From positions 124,001-188,000 of the forward strand of contig OZ243946.1 in NCBI GenBank assembly GCA_965214285.1: a stretch of DNA of 64,000 nt, given 5' to 3'. The notes beneath the pieces were generated by a model, which saw nothing but the letters and a program-made list of their open reading frames with translations, was not told where the DNA came from and made no database searches. This stretch comes from G963422745 sp965214285. GTDB lineage: Bacteria; Actinomycetota; Acidimicrobiia; Acidimicrobiales; Aldehydirespiratoraceae. The position numbers and the translations under genes were made by a program. Shown piece by piece: positions 1 through 9,806 of the stretch (positions are counted from its first letter, which is position 1; every line of letters starts with the position of its first letter).

Positions 1-861
1 GGCATCGTCCAGATCTTCCTCGGCGACGTGGAGGGCTCGGTGGCCGAGATCGAATGGGCCGCCGAGCAGGGCCTGCGCGGCGGCATCCTGGTGCCCGGCG
101 CGCCGCCGGACTCGCCGTTCGAGCCGCTGTACTCCAAGGCCTACGACCCGATCTGGGCCGCCGCCGACGCCCACGGCATGCCGCTCAACCATCACGCAGG
201 CGGCGCCACACCGAGCTTCGGCAACCACTTCCCGTCGTCGCTGGCGATGTTCATGCTGGAGGTGCAGTGGTGGACCCAGCGGGCGCTGTGGCACCTGATG
301 TTCGCCGGCGTCTTCGAGCGCCACCCCGACCTGCACTACGTGATCACCGAGACCGGCACCGCCTGGGTGCCCGACACCCTGGCCAAGCTCGACAGCTTCT
401 ACCACCGCATGAAGTACAGCCGCTACGGCTCGGAGTCGATCTTCGGCGGCCAGGCCGTGGCGCAGATGTCGCTCACGCCCTCGGAGTACTTCGCCCGCCA
501 GTGCTACATCGGCGCCTCGTTCCTGCGGCCCGCCGAGGCCCACCTCACCCGCACCGTCGGCGTGGACCGGGTGATGTGGGGCAGCGACTACCCCCACATC
601 GAGGGCTCGCACCCCCACACCCGCGAGCACCTGCGGCTCACCTTCGCCAACCTGACCACCGCCGAGACCGCCAAGATGCTCACCGCCAACGCGGCACGGG
701 TCTACAACTTCGACCTCGACGCCCTGGCGCCGCTGGCGGAGCGCTTCTGCCCGACGGTCGGCGAGGTGGCCACGCCGATCGACTACGCCGAGATCCCCGA
801 GCGCGCCAAGGGCTGCCCCGGCATGAACCCGCTCAACCAGATCGAGCCGGCCGCGGCATGA
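1..861 (+). CDS. amidohydrolase family protein, 5' end outside window
   Basis: The reading frame is open from the first base, so the N-terminus, including the usual metal-binding HxH of the amidohydrolase-2 TIM barrel, is missing. The visible 286 residues carry the family's later motifs: PLNHHAG near base 190, an ITETGTAW segment near base 345, and WGSDYPHIEG near base 580, where the Asp is the usual metal/catalytic residue. These decarboxylase- or hydrolase-type proteins often act on carboxylated aromatic or ring-cleavage products. The stop overlaps the start of the SDR gene (ATGA), so the two are translationally coupled. Substrate unknown. Confidence 0.85.
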   Translation, partial: GIVQIFLGDVEGSVAEIEWAAEQGLRGGILVPGAPPDSPFEPLYSKAYDPIWAAADAHGMPLNHHAGGATPSFGNHFPSSLAMFMLEVQWWTQRALWHLMFAGVFERHPDLHYVITETGTAWVPDTLAKLDSFYHRMKYSRYGSESIFGGQAVAQMSLTPSEYFARQCYIGASFLRPAEAHLTRTVGVDRVMWGSDYPHIEGSHPHTREHLRLTFANLTTAETAKMLTANAARVYNFDLDALAPLAERFCPTVGEVATPIDYAEIPERAKGCPGMNPLNQIEPAAA

Positions 862-1835
862 CCGCTGGGACTGACATGGCCGACGACATGACCAACGGCG
901 CCGACACCACCGGCGAGCCCGAGCTTGCGCCGATCGTGTTCGCCGAGTCGGTGGCGGTCGTCACCGGCGGGGCGGGCGGCATCGGCAAGGGCATCGTCAA
1001 GGCGCTGGCACGGCGCGGCGCGACCGTGGTGATCGCCGACATCGAAGCAGGCGCCATCGACGCCGCCGTGGACGAGCTGAGCGCCCTGGGCCTGGCCGGC
1101 AGCGTCTCGGGCATCGCCGTCGACGTGAGCGACGAAGCCTCGGTCACAGCCCTCGCCGATGCGGTCTACGGCGAGCACGGACGCTGCAACCTGCTGTTCA
1201 ACAACGCGGGCGTGACCTCCGGCGGAGGCGGCAAGCCCTGGCAGCAGGAGCCCAACGACTGGCGCTGGTGCTTCGGCGTCAACGTGTTCGGCCCCGCCAT
1301 CGGGGTGTCCACGTTCGTGCCGCGCATGATCGAGGGCGGCGAGCCGGGCCAGGTGGTCAACACCTCCTCGGGCGACGGCGGCTTCGCGCCGGTGCCGACC
1401 GCCTCGGTGTACGCCGCCTCCAAGGCCGCCGTGTCGTGCTTCACCGAGGCGCTGCAGCACAACCTGGTCTCCGAGGGCACCCAGCTGCGGGCGTCGGTGT
1501 TCTACCCCAGCGGCGGGCTCATGCCGACCGGCCTGTTCACCGCGTCGCGCAACCGGCCCGAGCACCTTCAGCGGGTCGGCGCGGGCACCGGCAGGTCGTC
1601 GATGAGCTTCGAGCAGATGAAGGCGATGCTCGAGGCGGCCGGGCGAGACGTGAAGGTGGCCGACCTCGACGAGCTCGGCGAGTTCGTGGCGGACGGCGTG
1701 GCGGCGCGCCGCTTCGTGATCGCCCGAGACCTCGACGACACCATCGAGCTGCTGCACCGGCGCGCCGAGGCCATCTCGCGTTTCGAGGTGCCGCCGCATC
1801 ACGGCATGCCGCTGGCGCCGCCCTCCGGTGGCTGA
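858..1835 (+). CDS. SDR family NAD(P)-dependent oxidoreductase
   Basis: This is a 325-residue short-chain dehydrogenase. The Rossmann signature TGGAGGIG is near residue 37, NNAG near 115, and the catalytic YAASK near 185, preceded by the NTSSGDG serine segment. The ATG at 858 overlaps the amidohydrolase stop by 4 bp, which decides the start, although internal ATGs at codons 7 and 11 are possible. The first 30 residues are an acidic, non-conserved extension. It probably oxidises or reduces an alcohol/ketone intermediate of the same catabolic route as its neighbours. The precise substrate cannot be read from sequence. Confidence 0.88.
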   Translation: MTAGTDMADDMTNGADTTGEPELAPIVFAESVAVVTGGAGGIGKGIVKALARRGATVVIADIEAGAIDAAVDELSALGLAGSVSGIAVDVSDEASVTALADAVYGEHGRCNLLFNNAGVTSGGGGKPWQQEPNDWRWCFGVNVFGPAIGVSTFVPRMIEGGEPGQVVNTSSGDGGFAPVPTASVYAASKAAVSCFTEALQHNLVSEGTQLRASVFYPSGGLMPTGLFTASRNRPEHLQRVGAGTGRSSMSFEQMKAMLEAAGRDVKVADLDELGEFVADGVAARRFVIARDLDDTIELLHRRAEAISRFEVPPHHGMPLAPPSGG

Positions 1836-1861
1836 GCCGACCGAGCCCGCCGAGCGCTCCG

Positions 1862-4087
1862 GTGGCTGATCCGGCCGAGCCCGGCGAGCCCCCCACAGGC
1901 GAGCGGTCCGCAGCCGCGCTGGCGGCCGCGGTGCTCGACACCGAAGCCGGCCGCCGCCAGGCCCAGCAGGCCCGCGCCGAGAGCGTGCTCTTCGCGGACG
2001 ACCTGCTGCCCGGCGTCGGCAAGGACGAGATGACGCTGCGCCAAGGCCTGCGCAAGGGCGGCATCTACACGTTCATGGTGCTGTTGATCCTCAACTCCCT
2101 CGACGAGCTAGAGCAGGCCGCCATCACCATCCTCGGCCCCGACATCGCCGAGACCTTCGACGTGAGCGACGGCACCATCACCTTCATCGCCTCCGCGTCG
2201 GTCGCCTTCTTCGTGCTCGGCGCAGGGCCGATGGGCTGGCTGGCGGACCGCATGCGGCGCGGGCCGATCGTGGGCGTCGCCTCGATGGGCTTCGCGGCGT
2301 TCACGGTGATGAGCGGCCTGGCCGTCAATGCCTTCATGCTGTTCTGGGCGCGTTTTCTGACCGGCATCTCCAAGGCCAACACGATCACCGTCCACAGCAC
2401 CCTGCTGGCCGACACCTACCCGATCGCCACCCGCGGCCGCATGTACTCGGTGAACGCCGGCGTGGGCCGTGTGTTCCAGGCGATCAGCCCGCTGCTGGTC
2501 GGCGCCATCGCGGCAATCGCAGGCGGGGCGACCGGCTGGCGCTGGCCGTATCTGCTGCTGGGCCTGCCGGTGGGGGTGATGGCGATCCTGGCGTTCCGCA
2601 TCCCCGAGCCCGAGCGCGGCCAGTGGGAGAAGCAGGAGATCCTCGGCAAGGGGCTGCAGCCCCGCCAGGAGGTGCCGATCTCGGTGCAGGCCGCCACCGA
2701 CCGCATCTGGAAGATCGCCACGATCCGCAACATGACCTTCGCCCTCGCCGCCATCGGCTTCGCGCTGTTCCCGGCGCAGTCGATCCAGAGCTTCTTCCTC
2801 GAAGAGGAGTACGGCCTCGACGCCCTGGAGCGGGCCTACGCGGTGGCGCCGGCGGGCATCCTGCTGATCGGGTTCCTGCCGTTCGTCGGCCGCCGCTTCG
2901 ACGCCACCTTCCGGCGCAACCCCGACGGCGCGCTCAAGATCCTCGGGGTGCTGCTGATGCCGTCGGTGGTGCTGGTGCCGATCCAGTACGCCATGGCCGG
3001 CCCGGTCGGCTTCGCGGTGGTCGCCGCGATCAACACCACCCTGATGGGCGCGGCGTTCGCCATGATCCAGCCGTCCATCCAAAGCGTGGTGCCCTATCGG
3101 CTCAGGGGCATGGGCACCGCCATCATCACGTTCTTCATGTTCGCCTTCGGCGGGGTCTTCGGCGGGCTGCTGGCCGCCTTCCTGCAGAACGAGATCGGCG
3201 AGCGGCCCACGATCATCGCCCTGACCTTGCTGTTCATGCCGCTCGGCGCCTTCTTCATCATCCGCGGGGCGGCCAGCCTGCGCCGCGACCTGAGCCTGCT
3301 GGTGGCCGAGCTGCGAGAGGAACAGGAGGAGGAGCGCCGCCAGATCGCCCACCCCGACGAGATCCCGGCCATCCAGGTAAGCGGCGTGGACTTCTCGTAC
3401 GGCAACGTTCAGGTGCTCTTCGACATGTCCTTCGAGGTGCGCCGCGGCGAGACGCTGGCCCTGCTGGGCACCAACGGCGCAGGCAAGTCGACGGTGCTGC
3501 GCCTGATCACCGGCCTGGCCACCCCCGAGCTCGGCGTGATCCGCATGGACGGCCGCAACATCACCTTCGCCACGCCGGAGGTGCGAGGCGGGCTCGGCAT
3601 CGAGATGCTGCCCGGCGGCGAGGGCATCTGGCCCAACATCAGCGTCGGCGACAACCTCGAGGTGGGCGCCTTCCGCTACCGCAAGAACCCCGCCTCCGTC
3701 GCCGAGCGCACCGAGCGGGTGCTGGAGCTGTTCCCGGCGCTGCGGGGCCGGCTCTCAGAGCGCGCCGGGGACCTCTCGGGCGGCCAGCAGCAGATGCTGG
3801 CGCTGGCGCGGGTGATGCTGCACGACCCCGAGGTGCTGATCATCGACGAGCTGAGCCTGGGGCTGGCGCCCACCGTGGTGCAGGAGCTGCTGGTACACGT
3901 GGACCGGCTGCGCGCCGCCGGCCAGACGATGATCATCGTGGAGCAGTCGCTGCACGTGGCGCTGGCCATCTCGGACCGGGCGGTGTTCCTGGAGAAGGGC
4001 CAGGTCCGCTTCGCAGGCCCCACCGCCGAGCTGATCGAACGCGACGACCTCGCCAGGGCGGTGTTCTTCGGCGAAGAGGGCGGCTGA
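1862..4087 (+). CDS. MFS transporter fused to LivF-like ABC ATPase
   Basis: A 741-residue two-domain protein. Residues about 60-480 form a 12-helix major facilitator domain, with a GWLADRMRRG loop typical of the MFS A-motif. Residues about 500-741 form a complete ABC ATPase of the branched-chain amino acid (LivF) type: Walker A GTNGAGKST near 536, signature LSGGQQQ near 638, and Walker B LIIDELSLGLAP. A charged helix (LREEQEEERRQ) links the two. The GTG at 1862 is the first in-frame start after the SDR stop. The gene abuts the LivHMG fusion without a gap, so the ATPase half probably serves that permease as its second nucleotide-binding subunit. What the MFS half adds is unknown. Confidence 0.85.
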   Translation: MADPAEPGEPPTGERSAAALAAAVLDTEAGRRQAQQARAESVLFADDLLPGVGKDEMTLRQGLRKGGIYTFMVLLILNSLDELEQAAITILGPDIAETFDVSDGTITFIASASVAFFVLGAGPMGWLADRMRRGPIVGVASMGFAAFTVMSGLAVNAFMLFWARFLTGISKANTITVHSTLLADTYPIATRGRMYSVNAGVGRVFQAISPLLVGAIAAIAGGATGWRWPYLLLGLPVGVMAILAFRIPEPERGQWEKQEILGKGLQPRQEVPISVQAATDRIWKIATIRNMTFALAAIGFALFPAQSIQSFFLEEEYGLDALERAYAVAPAGILLIGFLPFVGRRFDATFRRNPDGALKILGVLLMPSVVLVPIQYAMAGPVGFAVVAAINTTLMGAAFAMIQPSIQSVVPYRLRGMGTAIITFFMFAFGGVFGGLLAAFLQNEIGERPTIIALTLLFMPLGAFFIIRGAASLRRDLSLLVAELREEQEEERRQIAHPDEIPAIQVSGVDFSYGNVQVLFDMSFEVRRGETLALLGTNGAGKSTVLRLITGLATPELGVIRMDGRNITFATPEVRGGLGIEMLPGGEGIWPNISVGDNLEVGAFRYRKNPASVAERTERVLELFPALRGRLSERAGDLSGGQQQMLALARVMLHDPEVLIIDELSLGLAPTVVQELLVHVDRLRAAGQTMIIVEQSLHVALAISDRAVFLEKGQVRFAGPTAELIERDDLARAVFFGEEGG

Positions 4088-6946
4088 ATGGCCGGCGTGG
4101 CGATGCTGCTGGCCCTGGAGATCCCGCCGCGGGTGGTGGTCTTCAACGGCCTGGTCAACGGGCTGGTCTTCGCCATGCTCGCCATGGGCATCATCCTGAT
4201 CTACCGCAACACCAGGGTGATCAACTTCGCGGTGGGCAACATGGGCCTGCCCGGCGCGACGCTGTTCGCGTTGCTGATCATCAACTGGGGCTGGCCGTTC
4301 TGGCCGGCGCTGGCTCTCGTGCTCGTGGTCGGGGCGCTGCTGGGCTCGGTGATCGAGCTGACCGTGGTGCGGCGCCTGTTCGACAAGCCGCGGGTGATCC
4401 TGCTGGTGGCCACCGTGGGCATCGCCCAGACCATGCAGGCGATCAACCTGGCCCTGCCCGAGGTGGACGGCGACCAGACCCAGTACCCGGTGGCCATCGG
4501 CGCGGTCTGGGAGGACGTGGCGGGGCTGCGCCAGCTCAAGGGGCCGCAGGTGCAGATCCTGATCGTGGTGCCGCTGGTGGCCCTCGCGCTGGGCTGGTGG
4601 CTGACCCGCACCACGTTCGGCAAGTCGATCTCCGCGTCGGCGGACAACCCCTCGCTGAGCCGGCTCTCGGGCATCAACCCCAAGATCGTGTCGACGATCG
4701 TGTGGACCGTCGGCGGCGTGCTGGCCACCCTGTCGGTCATCTTGTTCAGCGGCGGCAGCGCGGCGGCGGGCATCAGCGGCATCGGCATCTTCACGCTCAC
4801 CAACGGCCTGGTGGCGGCGGTGCTCGCCGGGATGCGCTCGATTCCGCGGGCGATCCTGGCCGGCATGGCGGTGGGCCTGGTGCTCGACCTGTTCACCTTC
4901 TACGACCTCGGCTCGGACAACCGCGGCCTCGACAAGCTGATCCTGTTCCTGGCGGTGGCGATCGCCATCTACCGCCTGTCGCGCAGCGGCGACGAGGGCG
5001 TGATGAGCTTCGTTCCCAAGATCAGCCCGCTGTCGCAGCGGGTGCAGGGCATCTGGTGGCTGCGCAACCTGGGCCGCATCGTGATCGGCACGGCGACTCT
5101 GGCCGTGGTGCTGGTGGTCTGGAACCACGAGTCGATCGGCTTCATCGAGCTCAAGTCATCTCGGCTGCTGCTGTATTCGATCATCGTGATCTTCATGGTG
5201 CTCACGGCGTCGCTGATCGTGGTCACCGGCTGGTCCGGGCAGCTCTCGCTGGCCCAGATGGCCTATGCGGGGCTCGGCGCGCTGACCGCGGCGGCGCTGC
5301 ACAGCGGCCTCACCGCCGACTTCGGCTGGGGTTCGCGCAGCCTTTATGTGCTGGAGCTTCCCGCCGTGCCGCAGCTCTGGGCGATCCTCATCGCCGCCTT
5401 CACGACCGCCGGGGTGGCCGCGGTCACCGGGCTCGGCGCTCTGCGGGTGCGGGGCCTGATGCTGGCGGTGTCGACGTTCGTGTTCGGGATCGCCGCCCAG
5501 AGCTACCTGTACCAGCGGCCCTTCCTCAGCGGCGGCTCGCGCAGCGTGATCTTCGACCGCGGCTACCTCGGCAACTGGCATCTGCTCGACAACCGCAACT
5601 TCTTCGTGTTCACGGTGGCCTGCGCGGTGATCGTGATCTCGATGCTGGGGCGCATCCGGCGCTCCGGGGTGGGCCGTGCGATCGTGGCCGTGCGCGACAA
5701 CCCCGAGGCGGCCGCCGCCTACACGATCTCCCCGGCGCGCACCAAGCTGCTGGCTTTTGCCATCGCCGGCGGCGTGGCGGGCTTCGGCGGCGGGCTGCTG
5801 GGCAACGCCTTGCGCCAGATCAGCTACGAGGAGGCCTGGTTCCAGGTCGACGACTCCCTGGCGGTGGTCGGCATGAGCGTGATCGGCGGGCTCGGCTCGG
5901 TGATGGGCGCGGTGATAGGGGCCTTGTGGATCCAGGGGCTGCCGTCGTTCTGGCCCGACAACGACGTGGTGCCGCTGCTCTCCTCGGGGGTCGGGGTGAT
6001 CCTGATCCTGATGTACTTCCCCGGCGGGTTCATCCAGATCGGCTACGCGATCCACGCGGCGGTCGCCCGCAAGGTCGAGGCTCGGCTTGGCCCCGAGGCG
6101 CCCGTGGCCTCGGCCACCGCGCCGCCTGCGGTGATCGGGGCCTCGCAGTCGGCCACGGCGCTGCCCGAGGTGCCGTTGCGCACCGTCGGGGTGAGCGTGC
6201 GCTTCGGCGGCAACCGGGCTGTCAACGACGTGAGCCTGGAGGTGCGCCGCGACGAGATCGTGGGCCTGATCGGTAACAACGGCGCGGGCAAGTCGACTCT
6301 GATGAACGCCGTCGGCGGGTTCGTGCCGTCGCACGGTGCGGTCGAGCTGATGGGTGTGGACGTGGGCGGGCGCACGCCTGCCAGCCGGGCGCGTCTCGGG
6401 CTGGGGCGCACCTTCCAGGCGGCCACCCTGTTCCCGGAGCTGACCGTCCGCCAGACCGTGCAGGTGGCGCTGGAGGCCCGGGGCCGCACGTCGCTGCTGC
6501 GCACCGCGCTGTTCGTCGACGGGCGCCGCGAGCGCCGCCAGCGTGCCGCGGCCGACGAGATCCTCGACTTCCTGGGGCTGGGCCGCTACGCGGACCACTA
6601 CGTGTCGGACCTGAGCACCGGCACCCGGCGCATCGTGGAGCTCTCGGGCCTGCTGGCGGTGGACGCCAGGGTGCTGTGCCTGGACGAGCCGACCGCCGGG
6701 CTGGCCCAGCGCGAGGCCGAGGCGTTCGAGCCGCTGATCACCGCCATCCGCCGCGAGCTGGGCGCCTCGATGCTGGTCATCGAGCACGACATGCCGCTGA
6801 TAATGAGCATCAGCGACCGGGTGTACTGCCTGGAGTCGGGCTCGGTCATCGCGTCGGGCGACCCCGACACGGTCCGCAACGACCCGGCGGTGATCGCCGG
6901 CTATCTCGGCACCGACAGCCGTGCCATCGACCGCAGCGAGCACTAG
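4088..6946 (+). CDS. branched-chain-type ABC transporter, LivH-LivM-LivG triple fusion
   Basis: A 952-residue protein joining what are normally three subunits. Residues about 1-300 are a LivH-like permease (RNTRVINFAVGNMG segment), about 330-640 a LivM-like permease (GWSGQLSLAQMAYAGLGAL is the LivM signature), and about 690-950 a LivG-like ATPase with Walker A GNNGAGKST near 728, an LSTGTRR signature and the CLDEPTAGLAQ Walker B. With the LivF-like domain of the preceding gene this gives two permeases and two ATPases, a full inner-membrane complex. No periplasmic binding protein lies nearby. The substrate is probably a carboxylate or hydrophobic organic acid, inferred from the catabolic neighbours. 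The ATG follows the upstream stop directly. Confidence 0.9.
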   Translation: MAGVAMLLALEIPPRVVVFNGLVNGLVFAMLAMGIILIYRNTRVINFAVGNMGLPGATLFALLIINWGWPFWPALALVLVVGALLGSVIELTVVRRLFDKPRVILLVATVGIAQTMQAINLALPEVDGDQTQYPVAIGAVWEDVAGLRQLKGPQVQILIVVPLVALALGWWLTRTTFGKSISASADNPSLSRLSGINPKIVSTIVWTVGGVLATLSVILFSGGSAAAGISGIGIFTLTNGLVAAVLAGMRSIPRAILAGMAVGLVLDLFTFYDLGSDNRGLDKLILFLAVAIAIYRLSRSGDEGVMSFVPKISPLSQRVQGIWWLRNLGRIVIGTATLAVVLVVWNHESIGFIELKSSRLLLYSIIVIFMVLTASLIVVTGWSGQLSLAQMAYAGLGALTAAALHSGLTADFGWGSRSLYVLELPAVPQLWAILIAAFTTAGVAAVTGLGALRVRGLMLAVSTFVFGIAAQSYLYQRPFLSGGSRSVIFDRGYLGNWHLLDNRNFFVFTVACAVIVISMLGRIRRSGVGRAIVAVRDNPEAAAAYTISPARTKLLAFAIAGGVAGFGGGLLGNALRQISYEEAWFQVDDSLAVVGMSVIGGLGSVMGAVIGALWIQGLPSFWPDNDVVPLLSSGVGVILILMYFPGGFIQIGYAIHAAVARKVEARLGPEAPVASATAPPAVIGASQSATALPEVPLRTVGVSVRFGGNRAVNDVSLEVRRDEIVGLIGNNGAGKSTLMNAVGGFVPSHGAVELMGVDVGGRTPASRARLGLGRTFQAATLFPELTVRQTVQVALEARGRTSLLRTALFVDGRRERRQRAAADEILDFLGLGRYADHYVSDLSTGTRRIVELSGLLAVDARVLCLDEPTAGLAQREAEAFEPLITAIRRELGASMLVIEHDMPLIMSISDRVYCLESGSVIASGDPDTVRNDPAVIAGYLGTDSRAIDRSEH

Positions 6947-7026
6947 AACCAAGCCTGCACCACAACCAGGCCCGCAGCGCCCGGCGCAGCAGGCACACTC
7001 CAACAAGCACAGCAAGGGGGCCGGAC

Positions 7027-7695
7027 ATGGCAGGCAGGAGTGTTCTCGGGGACGAGGCGGCGGCTTACGTGGCCGCCCACTGCTCGCCGCCCACGGCGCT
7101 GCAGGCCGAGCTGATCGCCGAGACCTACGGCTCAGCCGAGATCGGGCCGTTCGCCGGCATGCAGATCAGCGCCGATCAGGGCGCCTTCATGTCGGTGCTC
7201 ACGGCTGCGCTGCAGCCCCGTTTCGTGGTGGAGATCGGCACCTTCACCGGCTACTCGGCGCTCACGGTGGCCGCCGCGCTGGGCCCCGATGCGCGCATGC
7301 TGTGCTGCGACGTGAGCGAGGAATGGACCGCCATCGCCCGGCGCTACTGGCGCAAGGCGGGCGTGGACCACAAGATCGAGCTGGTCATCGCACCTGCGCT
7401 GGAGACGCTGGCCGCCCGCAGCGACGACCCGCCGGTGGATTTGGCCTTCATCGACGCCGACAAGACCGGCTACCTCGACTACTACGAGGCGCTGCTGCCC
7501 AGGCTGTCCGAGCGCGGGCTGATCCTGGTCGACAACACGCTGTGGAGCGGCCGCACGCCCGAGGCACCCAGGGCCGACGACGACGCCGACACCAAGGCGC
7601 TGCGGGAGTTCAACGACCACGTGGCCGCCGATCCCCGCGCCGAGTCGGCCCTGCTGGCCGTCGGCGACGGCGTCACCATGATCCGCCACCGCTGA
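7027..7695 (+). CDS. class I SAM-dependent O-methyltransferase (CCoAOMT-like)
   Basis: A 222-residue protein of the caffeoyl-CoA O-methyltransferase family (methyltransf_3). The SAM-binding motif VVEIGTFTGYSA is near residue 67. The metal/catalytic Asp motif FIDADKTGYLDYYE is near 140, and LVDNTLWSG near 165 completes the family pattern. A purine-rich AGCAAGGGGG ends about 6 bp before the ATG and fixes the start. It lies 80 bp after the transporter gene on the same strand and converges with the amidase gene. It probably methylates a catechol-type hydroxyl with help from a divalent metal; the acceptor is unknown. Confidence 0.88.
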   Translation: MAGRSVLGDEAAAYVAAHCSPPTALQAELIAETYGSAEIGPFAGMQISADQGAFMSVLTAALQPRFVVEIGTFTGYSALTVAAALGPDARMLCCDVSEEWTAIARRYWRKAGVDHKIELVIAPALETLAARSDDPPVDLAFIDADKTGYLDYYEALLPRLSERGLILVDNTLWSGRTPEAPRADDDADTKALREFNDHVAADPRAESALLAVGDGVTMIRHR

Positions 7696-7717
7696 GCGGG
7701 GCGATGCCGCAGCGGGG

Positions 7718-8914
7718 CTAGCGGAGTTCGGGGTCGGTGCAGTTGTCGGTACGGCCGGTGCCGGAGTCGCCGTAGCCCTTGAAGATCATGTCCTCCTCGG
7801 CGACGAAGCCGCTGCCGGGATCGCTGCTGTTCACGAAGCGGTCCACGGCCCGCACGGTGGCCCCCGCCAGCGCCTCTTGCACCTCGGGCCTCGCATACAG
7901 CCGCTCCTCGGCGGCATTGGTCAGGTAGCCGTACTCGGCCAGCACGCTGGTCACCGGGGCCGGGCGGCGCAGCACCCCGTAGAAGTCGCCGCCCTCCCGG
8001 TTGGGCCGAACCAGCACCCCGGCATCGGCCAGGGCCACCCAGCTTGCCTGGTACGGCTCGAGCACGCGCAGCGTCTCCTCGTAGAGCAGCCCGGCCAGCC
8101 GCCGCGAGTCCGCGGACCCGATCTGGTGGTACATCTCGGTGCCGGGCCGGCTGCTGGGGGCGTCGGCGCCGCCGTTGAAGTGGATCGAGATGAACGCCCT
8201 GGGGCGCAGCGCATGGGCGATCTCGGCGCGGGTGGCTATCGGGACCCGCACGTCACGGGTACGGGTCAGAACCGCCACATAGCCCGCGTCCTGGAGCCGA
8301 TCGCGGACCTCCGAGGCGACCGCCAGGTTGAGCTCGGCCTCGACGAGCCCGCCGGGGCCGACCGCGCCGGTCTCTGACCCGCCGTGACCCGCGTCGATGA
8401 CGAAATCGGCCCGCCCGACGACGCTGCCCTGTGTCGCCTCGGCGGCCCGGGCGCACGGCGTCCACACGATCCAGCCGGTCTCGGTGGTCTTGAGGATCGG
8501 CAGTACCCAGCCGTCGGGCGTCTCCAGCACGCCGCGCGACTGGCCGTTGGCGGGAACCCCGCCGTCGTCGAGCTCCAGTTCTGTGAACGAGTCGCTGCCC
8601 ACGTCCAGATCGGCGGCGACGCCCGAGGAAGCCTGTTCGCCAGACGACCCCGACCCGGATTGCTCGCCGTCGCCTGAGCCGGCCGATGCCGCGCCGTCGC
8701 CGGCCTCGGAGCCCGCTGCGTCGCCTGCCGCCGCGTCGCCTGCCGCCGCGTCGCCCGCTGTGGACTCCGTCGACGCCTGGTCGACGGCGCGGTCGATGAG
8801 CGCCCACAGCGCAAGGACCGTCGCGGCCACGAGCAGCGTCGTCACCGACAGCCGCGACGACCAGCGCGGCCGCCCGTACTCCTGGGACCGTGGCCGCCGT
8901 CTGCCGAACAGCAT
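7718..8914 (-). CDS. N-acetylmuramoyl-L-alanine amidase (Amidase_3), membrane-anchored
   Basis: A 398-residue cell-wall hydrolase. A basic N-terminus is followed by one membrane helix at about residues 21-41, then a low-complexity Ala/Gly/Ser/Asp linker with a GDAAA repeat, then the Amidase_3 domain. The zinc ligands are visible in IDAGHGGSETGAVG (His and Glu) and ISIHFNG (His), and a candidate catalytic Glu is in VLAEYGYLTN. It cleaves the amide bond between MurNAc and the stem peptide outside the membrane. It starts 7 bp after the sucD stop, so it is probably cotranscribed with sucC-sucD. Confidence 0.9.
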   Translation of the reverse strand: MLFGRRRPRSQEYGRPRWSSRLSVTTLLVAATVLALWALIDRAVDQASTESTAGDAAAGDAAAGDAAGSEAGDGAASAGSGDGEQSGSGSSGEQASSGVAADLDVGSDSFTELELDDGGVPANGQSRGVLETPDGWVLPILKTTETGWIVWTPCARAAEATQGSVVGRADFVIDAGHGGSETGAVGPGGLVEAELNLAVASEVRDRLQDAGYVAVLTRTRDVRVPIATRAEIAHALRPRAFISIHFNGGADAPSSRPGTEMYHQIGSADSRRLAGLLYEETLRVLEPYQASWVALADAGVLVRPNREGGDFYGVLRRPAPVTSVLAEYGYLTNAAEERLYARPEVQEALAGATVRAVDRFVNSSDPGSGFVAEEDMIFKGYGDSGTGRTDNCTDPELR

Positions 8915-8921
8915 CGCAGGC

Positions 8922-9806
8922 CTACAGTCCGCCGACTATGTCGGCCATGATCTCCCCTGCCTCAGTGGGGGATTTGCCTACAGATGCGCCCGCCTCGGCG
9001 AGCGCTTCCATCTTTGCCGCAGCGGTGCCCTTGCCGCCCGAGACGATGGCGCCGGCGTGGCCCATCTTCTTGCCGGGCGGGGCGGTGACGCCGGCGATGT
9101 AGCTCACCACCGGCTTGGTCATGTGGTCGCTGATGAATGCCGCCGCCTCTTCCTCGGCCGAGCCGCCGATCTCGCCGATCATCATCACCGCCAGGGTCTC
9201 GGGGTCGGCCTCGAAGGCCTCCAGGCAGTCGATGAACGACGTGCCCGGCACGGGATCGCCGCCGATGCCGACGCAGGTGGTGACGCCGATGTCGTTCTGC
9301 TTGAGCTCGTACAATGCCTGATAGGTGAGCGTGCCAGAGCGGCTGACGATGCCCACCGGGCCTCCTTGCTTGGCTATATGGCCGGCAGTGATGCCGATAT
9401 TGCACTTTCCGGGGCTGATGATGCCCGGGCAGTTCGGCCCCAGCAGGCGCACCTCGGGATGGTCGCGGCGCAGCCGGTTGTAGATCAGCACCTCGTCATG
9501 CGCGGGCACGCCCTCGGTGATGGCGACGATGAACTCCACGCCTCCCTCGGCCGCCTCGATCACGGCGCCGAGCACGCCGGGCGCGGGGATGAAGATGCAG
9601 CTCGCGTTGGCGCCGGTGGCCTCGACGGCCTCGGCCACGCCGGCGTACACGGGCACGCCGTCCACGTCGCTGCCGGCCTTGCGGGGGTTGGTGCCGGCCA
9701 CCACCTGAGTGCCGTAGTCGCGGTTCAACAAGCCGTAGTAGCGGCCCTGAGAGCCGGTGAGGCCCTGGTAGACGACCTTGGTGTGCTCGTCGACGAAGAT
9801 GCTCAT
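8922..9806 (-). CDS. sucD: succinyl-CoA ligase, alpha subunit
   Basis: A 294-residue protein of normal family length. The CoA-binding Rossmann segment contains GLTGSQGRYYG near residue 16. GPNCPGIISPGKC is near 120, and GHAGAIVSGGKGT near 245 contains the phospho-His. With SucC it interconverts succinyl-CoA and succinate plus nucleoside triphosphate in the TCA cycle. The ATG overlaps the sucC stop by one base (TGATG), so the two subunits are translationally coupled. Confidence 0.97.
   Translation of the reverse strand: MSIFVDEHTKVVYQGLTGSQGRYYGLLNRDYGTQVVAGTNPRKAGSDVDGVPVYAGVAEAVEATGANASCIFIPAPGVLGAVIEAAEGGVEFIVAITEGVPAHDEVLIYNRLRRDHPEVRLLGPNCPGIISPGKCNIGITAGHIAKQGGPVGIVSRSGTLTYQALYELKQNDIGVTTCVGIGGDPVPGTSFIDCLEAFEADPETLAVMMIGEIGGSAEEEAAAFISDHMTKPVVSYIAGVTAPPGKKMGHAGAIVSGGKGTAAAKMEALAEAGASVGKSPTEAGEIMADIVGGL

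Noticed and set aside
783..1802. long open frames antisense to real genes (also e.g. 3755-5128, 5156-7015, 2108-3352)
   Set aside because: High-GC codon bias keeps the antisense and shifted frames open; the translations are low-complexity Arg/His/Gly/Ala-rich with no motifs.
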